Shown here: positions 28,314 through 38,200 of the stretch, piece after piece
Layout of the letters: the number at the start of each line of letters is the position of its first letter
How positions within the stretch are numbered: the stretch's first letter is position 1
Assembly (NCBI RefSeq): GCF_000426445.1
Contig: NZ_AUFJ01000014.1
Span: 1 to 64,000, forward strand
Reading direction: 5' to 3'
Origin: Brevibacterium album DSM 18261
Lineage (GTDB): Bacteria; Actinomycetota; Actinomycetes; Actinomycetales; Brevibacteriaceae
Length of the DNA: 64,000 bases
Translations under genes and position numbers: made by a program
Notes under the pieces: model-generated
Told to the model about the DNA's origin: nothing
Database searches by the model: none
The model's input: only the letters and a program-made list of their open reading frames with translations

Positions 28314-29281
28314 AGTCGATCACCACAGCGGGCGAGAAGAAGCTCGTCCTCGTCGCCGGACGGTCCAACCAGGAGCTCGCGGAGCAGGTGGCGGAGAGCC
28401 TCGGCACCGAACTCCTGGAGACCGACGTCTACAACTTCGCCAACGGCGAGATCTACGTGCGGTTCGGCGACTCCGTGCGCGGATGCGACGTGTTCGTCAT
28501 GCAGTCCCACTCCGCTCCCATCAACGAGTGGGTCATGGAGCAGCTCATCATGGTCGACGCGCTCAAGCGGGCCTCGGCCAAGCGCATCACGGTGATCGCC
28601 CCGTTCTTCCCCTACGCCCGGCAGGACAAGAAGCACCGCGGCCGTGAGCCCATCTCGGCCCGCCTCATGGCCGATCTGTTCAAGACGGCGGGTGCCGACC
28701 GCCTCATCACGGTCGACCTGCACACGGCGCAGATCCAGGGCTTCTTCGACGGGCCCGTGGACCACCTCGTGGCCCTGCCGATCCTCGCCGACTACGTGAA
28801 GAGCAACTACCCCGGCGACCTCGCCGTGGTCTCCCCGGATGCCGGTCGCATCAAGGTCGCGGAGAACTGGTCGTCCTCGCTCGGCGGAGTGCCGCTGGCC
28901 TTCATCCACAAGACGCGCGACATCACCCGGCCCAACGCGACGAAGGCCAACCGCGTCGTGGGCGACGTCGAGGGCCGCACGTGCGTGCTCGTCGACGACA
29001 TGATCGACACCGGCGGCACGATCGTCCAGGCCGCCGATGCCTGCATGGCCGCGGGGGCGGAGGGCGTCATCATCGTCTCCACGCACGCGGTGTTCTCCGG
29101 CCCGGCCGTCGAGCGCCTCTCCGGCTCCGTGGCGAAGGAGGTCATCGTCACGAACACCCTGCCCATCGAGGACGAGAAGCACTTCGACAAGCTCACGGTG
29201 CTCTCGATCGCACCGCTGCTGGCGCGCGCCGTGCACGAGGTGTTCGAGGACGGCTCGGTCACGAGCCTCTTCGACATGTGA
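28310..29281 (+). CDS. prs: Ribose-phosphate pyrophosphokinase (PRPP synthetase)
   Basis: The 323-residue enzyme makes PRPP from ribose 5-phosphate and ATP, feeding the purine, NAD and histidine pathways; pncB in this window uses PRPP. Motifs are SNQELAEQVAESLG near the N-terminus, FPYARQDKKHRGREPIS (ATP flexible loop) and the PRPP-binding site VLVDDMIDTGGT. The GTG overlaps the glmU stop (GTGA), so the two are translationally coupled. Confidence 0.97.
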   Translation: MKSITTAGEKKLVLVAGRSNQELAEQVAESLGTELLETDVYNFANGEIYVRFGDSVRGCDVFVMQSHSAPINEWVMEQLIMVDALKRASAKRITVIAPFFPYARQDKKHRGREPISARLMADLFKTAGADRLITVDLHTAQIQGFFDGPVDHLVALPILADYVKSNYPGDLAVVSPDAGRIKVAENWSSSLGGVPLAFIHKTRDITRPNATKANRVVGDVEGRTCVLVDDMIDTGGTIVQAADACMAAGAEGVIIVSTHAVFSGPAVERLSGSVAKEVIVTNTLPIEDEKHFDKLTVLSIAPLLARAVHEVFEDGSVTSLFDM

Positions 29282-29297
29282 GGCGCTCCTCCCCGCT

Positions 29298-29326
29298 TTG
29301 CGGCGGATGACCGGTGCGCGTACACT
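29298..29326 (+). promoter_or_regulatory. rplY promoter
   Basis: A -35 TTGCGG (29298-29303) and a -10 TACACT (29321-29326) are 17 bp apart, the best sigma-A-type pair in the window. Transcription would start near 29333 and leave a leader of about 130 nt, with one short stem GGAAGC/GCTTCC (29347-29363). Confidence 0.65.
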
Positions 29327-29465
29327 TGCAGGGTTGCCTCGGCGAGGGAAGCCCCATGCTTCCGTGATCGACGCGGTGCTCTCAGCCTCCTCCCGGCCTT
29401 CGCCGGTGCGGGTGCGGTCCACGAGCAGCGTCCGCCGTGGTCCCGTCACCACGAAGGAGAAGACA

Positions 29466-30116
29466 ATGGCAGACACCATCAAGCTGCTCGCAGCCAAGCG
29501 CGAGGAATTCGGCAAGGGCGCCTCGCGCCGTGCGCGCCGGGCCGGCAAGGTTCCCGCGGTCCTCTACGGCCACGGCACCGATCCCGAGCACCTGCTCCTC
29601 GAGGCGCATGCGACCATGCTGGCGCTGCGCAACGCCAACGCCCTGCTGGAGCTCGAGAACGCCGAGGGCACCCGCAACGAGCTCGCCCTGCCCAAGGACA
29701 TCCAGGTGCACCCGGTCTCCCGCGAGATCGAGCACGTCGACCTCATCATCGTCAAGCGCGGCGAGAAGGTCGAGGTCGAGATCCCCGTGCACATCGTGGG
29801 CGAGGCCGCACCCGGCACGCTGGTCTCCCCCGAGATCACCACCCTGCTGCTCGAGGCCGATGCCCTCAAGCTGCCCGAGTTCGTCGAGGTCAGCATCGAG
29901 GGGCGCGAGGCCGGCGAGCACGTCCACGCCTCCGATGCGGTCCTGCCGAAGGGCGCCACGCTCGTGAGCGATCCGGAGACCATGGTCGTCAACGTCTCCG
30001 CGGAGATCTCCGAGGCCCAGCTCGAGGCCGAGCTCGAGTCCGACGCGGTCGAGGGCGATGTCGTCGCCGCGACGCAGGAGGACGAGGGCCCGTCGGAGAC
30101 CGCCGGGAAGGAATGA
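29466..30116 (+). CDS. rplY: Ribosomal protein bL25, long CTC-type
   Basis: The 216-residue 5S-rRNA-binding protein of the large subunit is of the long general-stress (Ctc) form with a second domain. The N-terminal L25 domain reads GKGASRRARRAGKVPAVLYGHG; the C-terminal TL5 domain carries KLPEFVEVSIEG and HASDAVLPKG. An acidic tail ends the protein. AAGGAG lies 6 nt before the ATG. The gene has its own promoter and terminator. Confidence 0.96.
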   Translation: MADTIKLLAAKREEFGKGASRRARRAGKVPAVLYGHGTDPEHLLLEAHATMLALRNANALLELENAEGTRNELALPKDIQVHPVSREIEHVDLIIVKRGEKVEVEIPVHIVGEAAPGTLVSPEITTLLLEADALKLPEFVEVSIEGREAGEHVHASDAVLPKGATLVSDPETMVVNVSAEISEAQLEAELESDAVEGDVVAATQEDEGPSETAGKE

Positions 30117-30160
30117 GCTGAGACGCAGCCGTGCGCGGCTGCGACTCGGACCCGTACCGC

Positions 30161-30201
30161 CGAGGGCCCGAGCCCGGTTCCGCACCGGGTTCGGGCCCTC
30201 G
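30161..30201 (+). terminator. rplY terminator
   Basis: An 18-bp stem with a single G-U pair joins CGAGGGCCCGAGCCCGGT (30161-30178) to 30184-30201 across a 5-nt loop. A second stem GCCCCCG/CGGGGGC (30213-30240) follows. Confidence 0.75.
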
Positions 30202-30328
30202 GCCATCGGGCAGGCCCCCGTGGGCACAGGCCTCGGGGGCGCTCGAGCCGGCAGGGCTCAGACCACCCGTGTGCAAGCGGGCGGCATTCGAACAGGGAAC
30301 ACCGGAGCAGGGAAGAGGACAGAGGCGG

Positions 30329-30925
30329 ATGGGCAACGACACCTGGCTCGTCGTGGGACTCGGGAATCCGGGTGCGCGATACGCCGGCACACGCCACAAC
30401 ATCGGCTACCTCGTGGTCGACGAGCTGCTCGGCCGGATGGGCGCCGCGCTCACCCGGACCAGGTTCCGGGCCACCGCGGCCAGCGGACGACTGCCGGGCC
30501 GAGGCGGTCTGCCCGGGCCGCGGGCGGTGCTCATGCGCGCGGGCACCTATATGAACGACTCCGGCCAGTCGGCCGGACAGCTTGCCCGCTTCCATTCCGT
30601 CCCGCCCGAGAACGTCATTGCGATCCACGACGATGTGGACCTCGACTTCGACACCGTCCGGCTCAAGCGAGGCGGCGGCGAGGGCGGACACAACGGCCTC
30701 CGCTCGCTGACCCAGCACCTCGGGACCAAGAACTACCTGCGCGTGCGCGCCGGGGTGGGGCGGCCGCCCGGTCGCATGGACACCGCCGACTATGTGCTCG
30801 CACGCTTCACGAAGGACGAGCAGCAGACCCTGCCGATCATGGTCTCCGACCTCGCGGACGCCGTGGAGACGCTCACGCTCGAGGGGCTCGAGGCCGCCCA
30901 GCAGCGGTTCCACGGCCGCGGCTGA
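30329..30925 (+). CDS. pth: Peptidyl-tRNA hydrolase
   Basis: The 198-residue enzyme frees tRNA from stalled peptidyl-tRNA. GLGNPG (10-15), catalytic His23 in TRHNIG, MNDSGQS and Asp101 in IHDDVDLDFD are all present, as is KRGGGEGGHNGLRS. A short Gly/Arg-rich loop lies at about 50-65. AGAGG lies about 5 nt before the ATG. Linkage to rplY is widespread in bacteria. Confidence 0.96.
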   Translation: MGNDTWLVVGLGNPGARYAGTRHNIGYLVVDELLGRMGAALTRTRFRATAASGRLPGRGGLPGPRAVLMRAGTYMNDSGQSAGQLARFHSVPPENVIAIHDDVDLDFDTVRLKRGGGEGGHNGLRSLTQHLGTKNYLRVRAGVGRPPGRMDTADYVLARFTKDEQQTLPIMVSDLADAVETLTLEGLEAAQQRFHGRG

Positions 30926-30967
30926 GAGGACCACGCCCGGCAGCAGGGGGCGTGTGGCTGGGGATGC

Positions 30968-31645
30968 TCAGCGCTGTGCGAGCGTGCAGACGCAGGCGCG
31001 GTTGCCGTCCGCGTCCTCCAGCACCGTGAACATGGGTGCGCGGGAGTCGTCCACGACCGTCCCTCCGGCCGCGACGACCGCGCGGATGCGGGCGGGGGCG
31101 AGGGCCTCGGGCACGGAGAGGTCCACGTGGAGGCGCTGGTGGGGAACCTCGTGCTCTTCGCAGTCCTGGAACCACAGGGGCGGGAGCTGACCGCTCGGGT
31201 CGATGATCTCGTCGCCGGAGGCGGCGGTGGCATCACCCGTGAGCAGCGCGGCCCAGAAGGGGGCGATGACCTCCCGCTGGGCCGTGTCGAGTCCGAGTTC
31301 CAGCAGGACCGGGGCGTCCGGTTCCGGGGACGCGCCCGCGGTCTGCGCGAGTGCACTGACCTCGACGGCGAGGCGCAGGTCCCGGTTCGTCACCCCGCCC
31401 ACGTCATGGCTGGTCAGCCGCACGTCGAGGTGGGGGTAGGAGAGGGCGAGGTCCGGGTGGTGGTTCGCGGCCTCGGCGGCCTCGCCGATCCTGTTCGCCA
31501 GGGCGAGGCCCGAGGTGAAGCCTCCCGTGCCGAATCGCGCCCGGATGCAGCCGGGCAGGCCCTGCCAGTCGTCCAGGCCCGCGTCCGCGAGCGCGTTGAG
31601 CAGCTGCTGTCCTCGGAGTACGGTCCGATCCGTGTGCGTCGTCAT
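30968..31645 (-). CDS. Pterin-4a-carbinolamine dehydratase fused to a VOC/glyoxalase-like domain
   Basis: This is a 225-residue two-domain protein. Residues 1-100 are a 4a-hydroxytetrahydrobiopterin dehydratase domain with the NHHPDLALSYPHLDV signature (His62, His63). Residues about 112-225 resemble a Glyoxalase_6/VOC fold (RLHVDLSVPE and VLEDADGNRACV). The pterin recycling role is clear by family only if an aromatic amino-acid hydroxylase exists; none is seen here. The ATG lies 7 nt after TAGCAT. Such fusions occur in actinobacteria. Confidence 0.85.
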   Translation of the reverse strand: MTTHTDRTVLRGQQLLNALADAGLDDWQGLPGCIRARFGTGGFTSGLALANRIGEAAEAANHHPDLALSYPHLDVRLTSHDVGGVTNRDLRLAVEVSALAQTAGASPEPDAPVLLELGLDTAQREVIAPFWAALLTGDATAASGDEIIDPSGQLPPLWFQDCEEHEVPHQRLHVDLSVPEALAPARIRAVVAAGGTVVDDSRAPMFTVLEDADGNRACVCTLAQR

Positions 31646-31652
31646 GGGGCGA

Positions 31653-31658
31653 ATGCTA
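31653..31658 (-). promoter_or_regulatory. Leaderless -10 box
   Basis: TAGCAT on the minus strand lies 7 nt before the ATG at 31645. Confidence 0.6.
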
Positions 31659-31796
31659 CGCGTGGGTGCGGCCGGGGTGAACCCCCTGCGCATGTACGGC
31701 CACCGCGGGGATCGCGTTCAGGAGCATGAGGATCGCGCCATCCGCGGGTGACCGTGCAGATCGTCAAGATCGACCCGCTCATGAGGGCCGCGCTGT

Positions 31797-32444
31797 TCAG
31801 GATGACCGTGCTCTGAGCGAGGACTGTGCCGTGCGGGAGATCTGACTCCGACGGGAGCCGGGAAGCAGAGCGGCGCATACCCCGCCCACGGCTCCGAACA
31901 GGTGGCCCTGCCAGGACACGCCCGGGCTCACCGGCAGGATGCCCATGAGCATCGAACCCCCGTAGAGGCAGACGACGAGGACGGCGATGACGATCTGGAG
32001 AACGCGGGCGCCTCCGGGGCGGGCATTGCGCACCCGTGCGATCAGGTAGGTGAAGTAGCCGAAGACCAGCCCCGAAGCGCCCACCGTGAGCGTCCCCGGG
32101 AATGCGAGCAGCCAGGGCCCGACCCCGCCCACGAGGGTGACGACTGCAGTGACCGTCCAGAAGCGCCGGGTGCCCTCGGCGGCGACGAGCAGGCCGAGGA
32201 CCAGGAAGGGGACGGAGTTCGCGATGAGGTGGCCCCAGGTCGAGTGGAGCAGCGGAGCGAGGACGACGCCCGGCAGGTGCGTGAAGTCCCAGGCCCGGAT
32301 GCCGAGGACCTCGAACCTGCCCGGCAGCAGCATGTCCGCGAATTCGATCACCCACATGAGGGCGAGCAGCGCAAGAGGAGGGAGGAACCGTGCGAACGTG
32401 GACGGCGATGCGGGAGCGGCGGCGCGGGCAGGCGTCTGCGACAT
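31797..32444 (-). CDS. Rhomboid family intramembrane serine protease
   Basis: This is a 215-residue membrane protein with about six helices. The catalytic pair is Ser124 in GASGLVFG and His181 in WQGHLFGAVGG. The N-terminal rhomboid block HSTWGHLIANSVPFLVLG supplies the oxyanion His and Asn. It cleaves transmembrane substrates that cannot be named here. GACAAT lies 6 nt before the ATG, again suggesting a leaderless start. A long upstream in-frame extension lies antisense to the HNH gene region and is rejected. Confidence 0.88.
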   Translation of the reverse strand: MSQTPARAAAPASPSTFARFLPPLALLALMWVIEFADMLLPGRFEVLGIRAWDFTHLPGVVLAPLLHSTWGHLIANSVPFLVLGLLVAAEGTRRFWTVTAVVTLVGGVGPWLLAFPGTLTVGASGLVFGYFTYLIARVRNARPGGARVLQIVIAVLVVCLYGGSMLMGILPVSPGVSWQGHLFGAVGGVCAALLPGSRRSQISRTAQSSLRARSS

Positions 32445-32542
32445 GCCCTCATTGTCCCTGAGGAGGCTGGGCCGAACCCGAAGGTGCGGACTCGCCGGAA
32501 GACTGCCGTGCTCGGCGAGGCGGCATTGCGCGCTGGCCGGGA

Positions 32543-34930
32543 TCATGCGGCGGAGCCGAGCAGGGGCGGAAGCTTCAGCAGCGCGGCGCGGAACCGGGAA
32601 TGGAAGACCGGGGTGCGCTCGCGGTCGATCCTCGGCGGCGGGATCCATGCGGGGAGGCCGGGCCGGAATGTCGAGCTCCAGCCGGAGCGCTCGAACCACC
32701 GGTGATGGAACGGACAGGCCAGCGTGAGGTTGTCGACGTGCGTCGGGCCTCCCTCTGCGGCGGGAACGATGTGGTGCGCTTCGCACCATGCCGCCGGGGC
32801 ATCGCAGTCGGGGAAGGTGCACCCCTGGTCGCGGGCGGTGAGGAGCGTCATCTGGGTGCGGGTGGCGAACCGGCCGGTGGAGTGCACCGCGAGCGTCCTG
32901 CCGCCGGCTGCGGCGATGTGTGCGAAGAGCTGCCCGGCCTGCGACCAGGATTCGAGGTGCCGGAGCGTGGTGGTGCCTCCGGTCTGGGTGGGCAGAGGGC
33001 GGTCCGGGCGTCCGAGGTCCTGCGCGCCCGCCGTGACCACGAGTGCATGATCGGCACCGTGGAGCACCCGCTGCCGGGAGAGGCAGCGCAGCAGGAAGGC
33101 GAGGCGGTCGTGCCGGTGCCGGCCGGGGGACTGCGAGTCCGGTTCCGGGGCGATCTCGCTGCGGCTGCCGTCCTCGCGCACACCTTGGGCGCGGCCGCCC
33201 ACGACGAGGGGAGTCAGTGCTTCGGCCTCGTCCGGTGGGTGAGGTGGCGGGCGGAGCTGTCCGCCTGTTGCGGCAGGTTCCCGGAAGGGTGCTTCCTTCA
33301 CCGCTCTGTCCGATGCGGCCGGGGTCGCTGTCCCCGGTGCGGCTGATGCGCCGGAGGCAGCTGATGTGCTTCGCGCTGCCCGCGCCTCCGCGACATCTGC
33401 GGCGGGCGCCTCGGTCGAGTCCGCCAATTTGGCCGAGCGAGGACAGGCCGCTGATCCGGCGCGCCCGGTCACATCCGCTGATACTCGCCCGAGGGTCTTC
33501 TCCCACAGGGTGCGGCACGCGGTGCCGTTTGCGTCCTCCTGCGCCTCTTCGTGCAGCTCTGCCACAGCCTCTGCGATGCGGTCGCTGATCGCGAGAGGCC
33601 AGCCGTCGTCTTTGAGGAGGTAGCCGGGGTCATCGGGCAGGATCGTGCCCGCACCGGCAGCCCCGCCGGTGAGGCAGACGCCGCCGTCAGCGGTCACCGA
33701 GACGTCCGTGCGCTCCCAGACGGCCTCGCGGGGCGCAGGGGTCGACGCCGCGGGTTCCGCTCGCTGCGCTGACTCATGTCGCGGCGTCGACTCGCGTCGC
33801 TGTGCCGGTTCATATCGCTGTACTGGCTCATATCGCTCTGCCGGTTCCCGCCGCACTGCCGGGCTCTGCTCTGCCGACCCGCCTTGTGCCGCGGACCCGC
33901 CTTGCTCTGCCGACCCTTGCTGTGCAGCCGACCCACGCTCTGCCGCTGAACCATTCTCTGCCACTGATCCGCACTCTGCCGATGAGTCGCTCGCGCCGTG
34001 ACCTGAGCCCCCTGCTCCTGCGCCGTGACCCGAGTCCTGCGCCTCTGAGACCATTCCCCTCCCGGCTCGCGGCCGCAGCTGGACCTCGGCATCAGTGTCT
34101 CTCATGCGTGCGTACAGCAGGGAGTGCATCACTGTCCCGGTGGGGCAGTCGAGGAGTCCCGAGACGCGCCAGTCCCCATTCACCTTCTGCGTGAGCGTGA
34201 TGTGGTGCTTCTGCGGCTCCGGGGCGAACTGCGGGGGAGTGCCGTCCGGATCGACCAGGCTGATGATGCGTGCGGTGAGCTCGGGGACGTCGGTCAGCCG
34301 CACACCGGGTGCGAGCTCCATCAGCGTCGCCTCGATCCGCTCCCCGTACTCCCGTTTCACGTGGGGCGGAAGCTCCTCCAGCGCGGTGCAGAGGGTGCGA
34401 GCCTCATCCGCGGAGAGTCGGTCCTGCTCGTAGTGCTCTGCGATCGCCGGGTGTGCCGGCTCCTGCTGTTCGCCCAGCAGCGTGGTGCGCGCCCCCAGCT
34501 GCCGGGCCAGAGCGGCGCGCCTGCGCGCCTCGTGGTGAGCGATGCGGAACTCTCCGGCCAGCAGCGCCTCCGTGGTGCGGTAGCCGTGGTCCGTGGGTGT
34601 GCCGGACCTGTCGAACTGTGCCAGCAGGTGCGTGGAGAGTCCGTCGATGCGCCTGCGAACAATTTCGAGGGCGCGCAGTGCGGAGAGCGTCTGCTGAGGT
34701 GTGAGCGAGGTCGTTCCTGCACGGTCCCGGCAGCGCTCCGTCGCCTCGAGCAGGCTGAGCGCGAGGCCGGGGACGGGGGAGCCCGCACCATCGGATTCCG
34801 TGAGGGCCAGTTCCATGAGCGTCAGCCGGTCGGCGGGGGAGAAGGGCTGCCTGAACACGGGCTCCTCCTGATCCGGCGGCGGACCGTCCGGCCGATCCGC
34901 CGGTGATCCTGCTGTGTGCCCGGTGCCCAT
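32543..34930 (-). CDS. DUF222 domain HNH endonuclease-like protein (13E12 family)
   Basis: The 795-residue protein has an N-terminal DUF222 helical region (about 35-270) and a C-terminal HNH nuclease motif (CTFPDCDAPAAWCEAHHIVP, then HVDNLTLACPFHH). This matches the actinobacterial 13E12 repeat family, often present in many copies and thought to be selfish or mobile. The middle holds low-complexity tandem repeats: GSAAERGSAAQQGSAEQ-like and RYEPVQRYEPAQ-like units. GGGAGGTGAGG fixes the ATG at 34930 over an earlier in-frame start at 35014. The coding sequence looks intact. Its target is unknown. Confidence 0.88.
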   Translation of the reverse strand: MGTGHTAGSPADRPDGPPPDQEEPVFRQPFSPADRLTLMELALTESDGAGSPVPGLALSLLEATERCRDRAGTTSLTPQQTLSALRALEIVRRRIDGLSTHLLAQFDRSGTPTDHGYRTTEALLAGEFRIAHHEARRRAALARQLGARTTLLGEQQEPAHPAIAEHYEQDRLSADEARTLCTALEELPPHVKREYGERIEATLMELAPGVRLTDVPELTARIISLVDPDGTPPQFAPEPQKHHITLTQKVNGDWRVSGLLDCPTGTVMHSLLYARMRDTDAEVQLRPRAGRGMVSEAQDSGHGAGAGGSGHGASDSSAECGSVAENGSAAERGSAAQQGSAEQGGSAAQGGSAEQSPAVRREPAERYEPVQRYEPAQRRESTPRHESAQRAEPAASTPAPREAVWERTDVSVTADGGVCLTGGAAGAGTILPDDPGYLLKDDGWPLAISDRIAEAVAELHEEAQEDANGTACRTLWEKTLGRVSADVTGRAGSAACPRSAKLADSTEAPAADVAEARAARSTSAASGASAAPGTATPAASDRAVKEAPFREPAATGGQLRPPPHPPDEAEALTPLVVGGRAQGVREDGSRSEIAPEPDSQSPGRHRHDRLAFLLRCLSRQRVLHGADHALVVTAGAQDLGRPDRPLPTQTGGTTTLRHLESWSQAGQLFAHIAAAGGRTLAVHSTGRFATRTQMTLLTARDQGCTFPDCDAPAAWCEAHHIVPAAEGGPTHVDNLTLACPFHHRWFERSGWSSTFRPGLPAWIPPPRIDRERTPVFHSRFRAALLKLPPLLGSAA

Positions 34931-34961
34931 GTTCCTCACCTCCCTGTGATTCCCTGCCCCC

Positions 34962-34989
34962 ATTCTACCGGAGCGATCATGAAATGCAA
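34962..34989 (-). promoter_or_regulatory. Promoter of the HNH gene
   Basis: On the minus strand a -35 TTGCAT (34989-34984) and a -10 TAGAAT (34967-34962) are 16 bp apart, giving a leader of about 25 nt with GGGAGGTGAGG. Confidence 0.6.
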
Positions 34990-35010
34990 TAGACGGAGGC
35001 TCACAGTCAA

Positions 35011-35039
35011 CCATGAACGAATTACAGTTCGAATCATGG
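35011..35039. repeat. Inverted repeat in an AT-rich patch
   Basis: CCATGA and CGAA on the left pair with TTCG and TCATGG on the right around TTACAG. It lies in the only markedly AT-rich stretch (about 34980-35050) outside the rRNA operon, just upstream of the HNH promoter. It may be an operator or an insertion scar. The remaining bases to 35199 show nothing else. Confidence 0.4.
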
Positions 35040-35199
35040 CTCTGGGATTCAGCTGCGCTCTGCTCTTCAGGGACCCACCTGCCCTGAGCGAATGACTCCG
35101 CCGGCTCTACTCCCGCGTGCCTCTACCCGCTCCTGTGCTGCCCCGCCCGCCCGCTCCGCGTGACCCCGCCCTCCCCGATCCCGTGTCCGCGCCTGCGCC

Positions 35200-35211
35200 T
35201 AGACTGGGCGC
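35200..35211 (+). promoter_or_regulatory. Leaderless -10 box of mfd
   Basis: TAGACT (35200-35205) lies 6 nt before the GTG at 35212. Confidence 0.65.
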
Positions 35212-38200
35212 GTGCTCTCGAGACTCAGCGATGCCCTCACCCTGCCCCAGTTCGCAGCCGTCCGGGAGGCCGTCGCGGACGGCTCCTCTCCCGGCGGCTC
35301 CGTCTCGCTGGTGCGCGGCCTCTGGCCCGCCCTCACCGCCGCGACCGCACGTACGGGCACCGTCCTCGCGATCACTGCGACCACCCGTGAGGCCGAGGAC
35401 CTCGCGCGCGCCCTGGGCGACTATCTGCCGGAGGAAGCCGTCGCGGTCTTCCCCTCGTGGGAGACCCTGCCGCACGAGCGGCTCTCACCGCGCTCGGACA
35501 CCGTGGGCACCCGCCTCACGGTCCTGCGCAGGCTCACGCACCCGGAGGGCGAGGATATCCCGCTGCGGGTCGTCGTGGCCCCTGTCCGCGCGGCACTGCA
35601 GCCGCTCGTCAGGGGACTCGGGGAGCTCGAGCCCCTGACTCTGGCCGCCGGCGACCGCGCCGACCTCACGGAGCTGGCGGAGCGGCTCTCCGCGCTCGCC
35701 TACTCCCGTGTGGACATGGTCTCCCGCCGCGGCGAATTCGCCGTCCGCGGCGGCATCATCGACGTCTTCCCGCCCACGGCGGACTCCGCGCTGCGCATCG
35801 AGTTCTTCGACGACGAGGTGGAGGAGATCCGCCGCTTCTCCGTCGCGGACCAGCGCTCGCAGCCCGCCGAGGCCGGTGAGGCCGTGACCCTGTGGGCACC
35901 GCCCTGCCGGGAGGTGCTGCTCACCCCCGAGGTGCGCACCCGGGCCGCGGAGCTCGCGAAGACCGTCCCGGCCGCCGCGGACATGCTCACGAAGATCGCA
36001 GACGGCACCGCCGTCGAGGGGATGGAATCGCTCGCACCCGTGCTCGCGGACGGCATGGAGCCGCTGGTCGCGGTCCTGCCTGCGGGCACCCGCGTGCTCG
36101 CGATCGAGCCGGAGCGGATCGCGGCGCGCGCCGAGGACCTCGTGCGCACCTCCGAGGAGTTCCTCCAGGCGGCGTGGGAGTCGGCCTCGGACGGGGCGCA
36201 GGCGCCCATCGACCTCTCCGCCGCGAGCTTCCGCACCTTCGAGCAGACGCGGGAGGCGGCCGGCGTGCTCTCCCTGCCGTGGTGGGAGGTGGGCGGATTC
36301 GCCGCAGATGAGGAGCTGGCCGCGCCCGGCGAGGACGTATTCACGGTTCCGGCGCGCGAGCCGCGCGGCTACGCCGGCGATGTCGAGGCGATCCTCAGGG
36401 ACGTCCGCGGTCTCGTCCATGCGGACTGGTCCGTCGTGGTGCTCACGGAGGGGCACGGTCCCGGCCAGCGCCTCGTCGAGGTGTTCGCGGACGCCGATGT
36501 GCCGGCGGCCTTCGTCGAGGAGCCGGACTTCTCCGCGGCCGCTCGGGTGGAGGTCGCGACCGCGGCGGGGTTCGGCGGGTTCGTCGTCGACGACCTCAGG
36601 CTCGCCGTCCTCACGGAGGCGGATGTGCTGGGCCGGGCCTCGGCCGCCTCGACCCGCGACATGCGGAAGCTCCCCGCCCGCCGCAGGCGCAACCAGGTCG
36701 ATCCGCTCAACCTGGCGCCGGGTGATCATGTGGTGCACGAGCAGCACGGAGTGGGCCGCTTCGTCGAGATGATCCAGCGCACCGCGGGGCGGGGGAAGGA
36801 CGCGCACACCCGCGAGTACCTCGTCATCGAGTACGCCCCCTCCAAGCGGGGGCAGCCGGGCGACCGCCTGTTCGTGCCCTCGGACTCGCTCGACCAGGTC
36901 ACCCGCTATGTGGGCGGGGAGAACCCCGGGCTCAACAAGATGGGCGGCGCGGACTGGGCGAAGACCAAATCGCGGGCGCGCAAGGCGGTCAAGGAGATCG
37001 CTGGAGAGCTCGTCCGCCTGTACTCCGCGCGCCAGGCCACGCAGGGCCATGCCTACGGTCCCGATTCGCCCTGGCAGCGGGAGCTCGAGGACGCCTTCCA
37101 CTACGTGGAGACCCCGGACCAGCTCACGACCATCGACGAGGTCAAGGAGGACATGATGAAGTCGGTCCCGATGGACCGGCTCATCTGCGGCGACGTGGGC
37201 TACGGCAAGACCGAGGTCGCCGTCCGGGCCGCATTCAAGGCGATCCAGGAGGGCAAGCAGGTCGCGGTCCTCGTGCCGACGACGCTCCTCGTCCAGCAGC
37301 ACTTCGAGACGTTCTCCGAGCGCTACTCGGGCTTCCCCGTCACGGTCGCCGCGCTCTCGCGGTTCCAGGCCAAGAAGGAATCGGACAGGGTCGTGGAGGG
37401 ACTGCGCGCGGGCACGATCGACCTCGTGATCGGCACGCACCGGCTGCTCTCCGGCTCCGTGAAGTTCAAGGACCTGGGCCTCGTCATCATCGATGAGGAG
37501 CAGCGGTTCGGCGTGGAGCACAAGGAGACGCTCAAGGCCATGCGCGCCGACGTGGATGTGCTCGCGATGTCCGCAACCCCCATCCCGCGCACGCTCGAGA
37601 TGGCGGTGACCGGGATCCGGGAGATGTCGACACTGGCCACGCCGCCGGAGGAGCGCCACCCCGTCCTCACCTATGTGGGCCGCTACGAAGACCGGCAGGT
37701 GGCCGCGGCGATCCGGCGCGAGCTCATGCGCGAGGGCCAGGTGTTCTACATCCACAACAAGGTGCAGGACATCGAGCGGGTCGCCGGCCATATCGCGGAG
37801 CTGGTGCCCGAGGCCAGGATCGGGATCGCGCACGGCAAGATGGGCGAGCAGCGGCTCGAGCAGGTGATCGTCGACTTCTGGGAGCGGAAGTACGACGTGC
37901 TCGTGTGCACCACGATCGTCGAGACCGGCATCGACATCGCCAACGCGAACACGCTCATCATCGACCGTGCGGACCGCTTCGGCCTCTCCCAGCTCCATCA
38001 GCTGCGCGGGCGGGTGGGCCGCGGCCGGGAGAGGGCATACGCCTACTTCCTGTTCCCCGGCGACGGCACGCTCACGGAGACGGCTCACGACAGGCTCAAG
38101 ACCCTCGCCGAGCACTCCGAGCTGGGTGCGGGCATGCAGGTGGCGATGAAGGACCTCGAGATCCGCGGTGCCGGGAACCTGCTGGGCGGACAGCAGTCCG

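Noticed and set aside
33850..33970. CRISPR-like short repeats near 33900
   Set aside because: The repeats are degenerate codons for Gly-Ser-Ala-Glu units inside the HNH coding sequence, without spacers.
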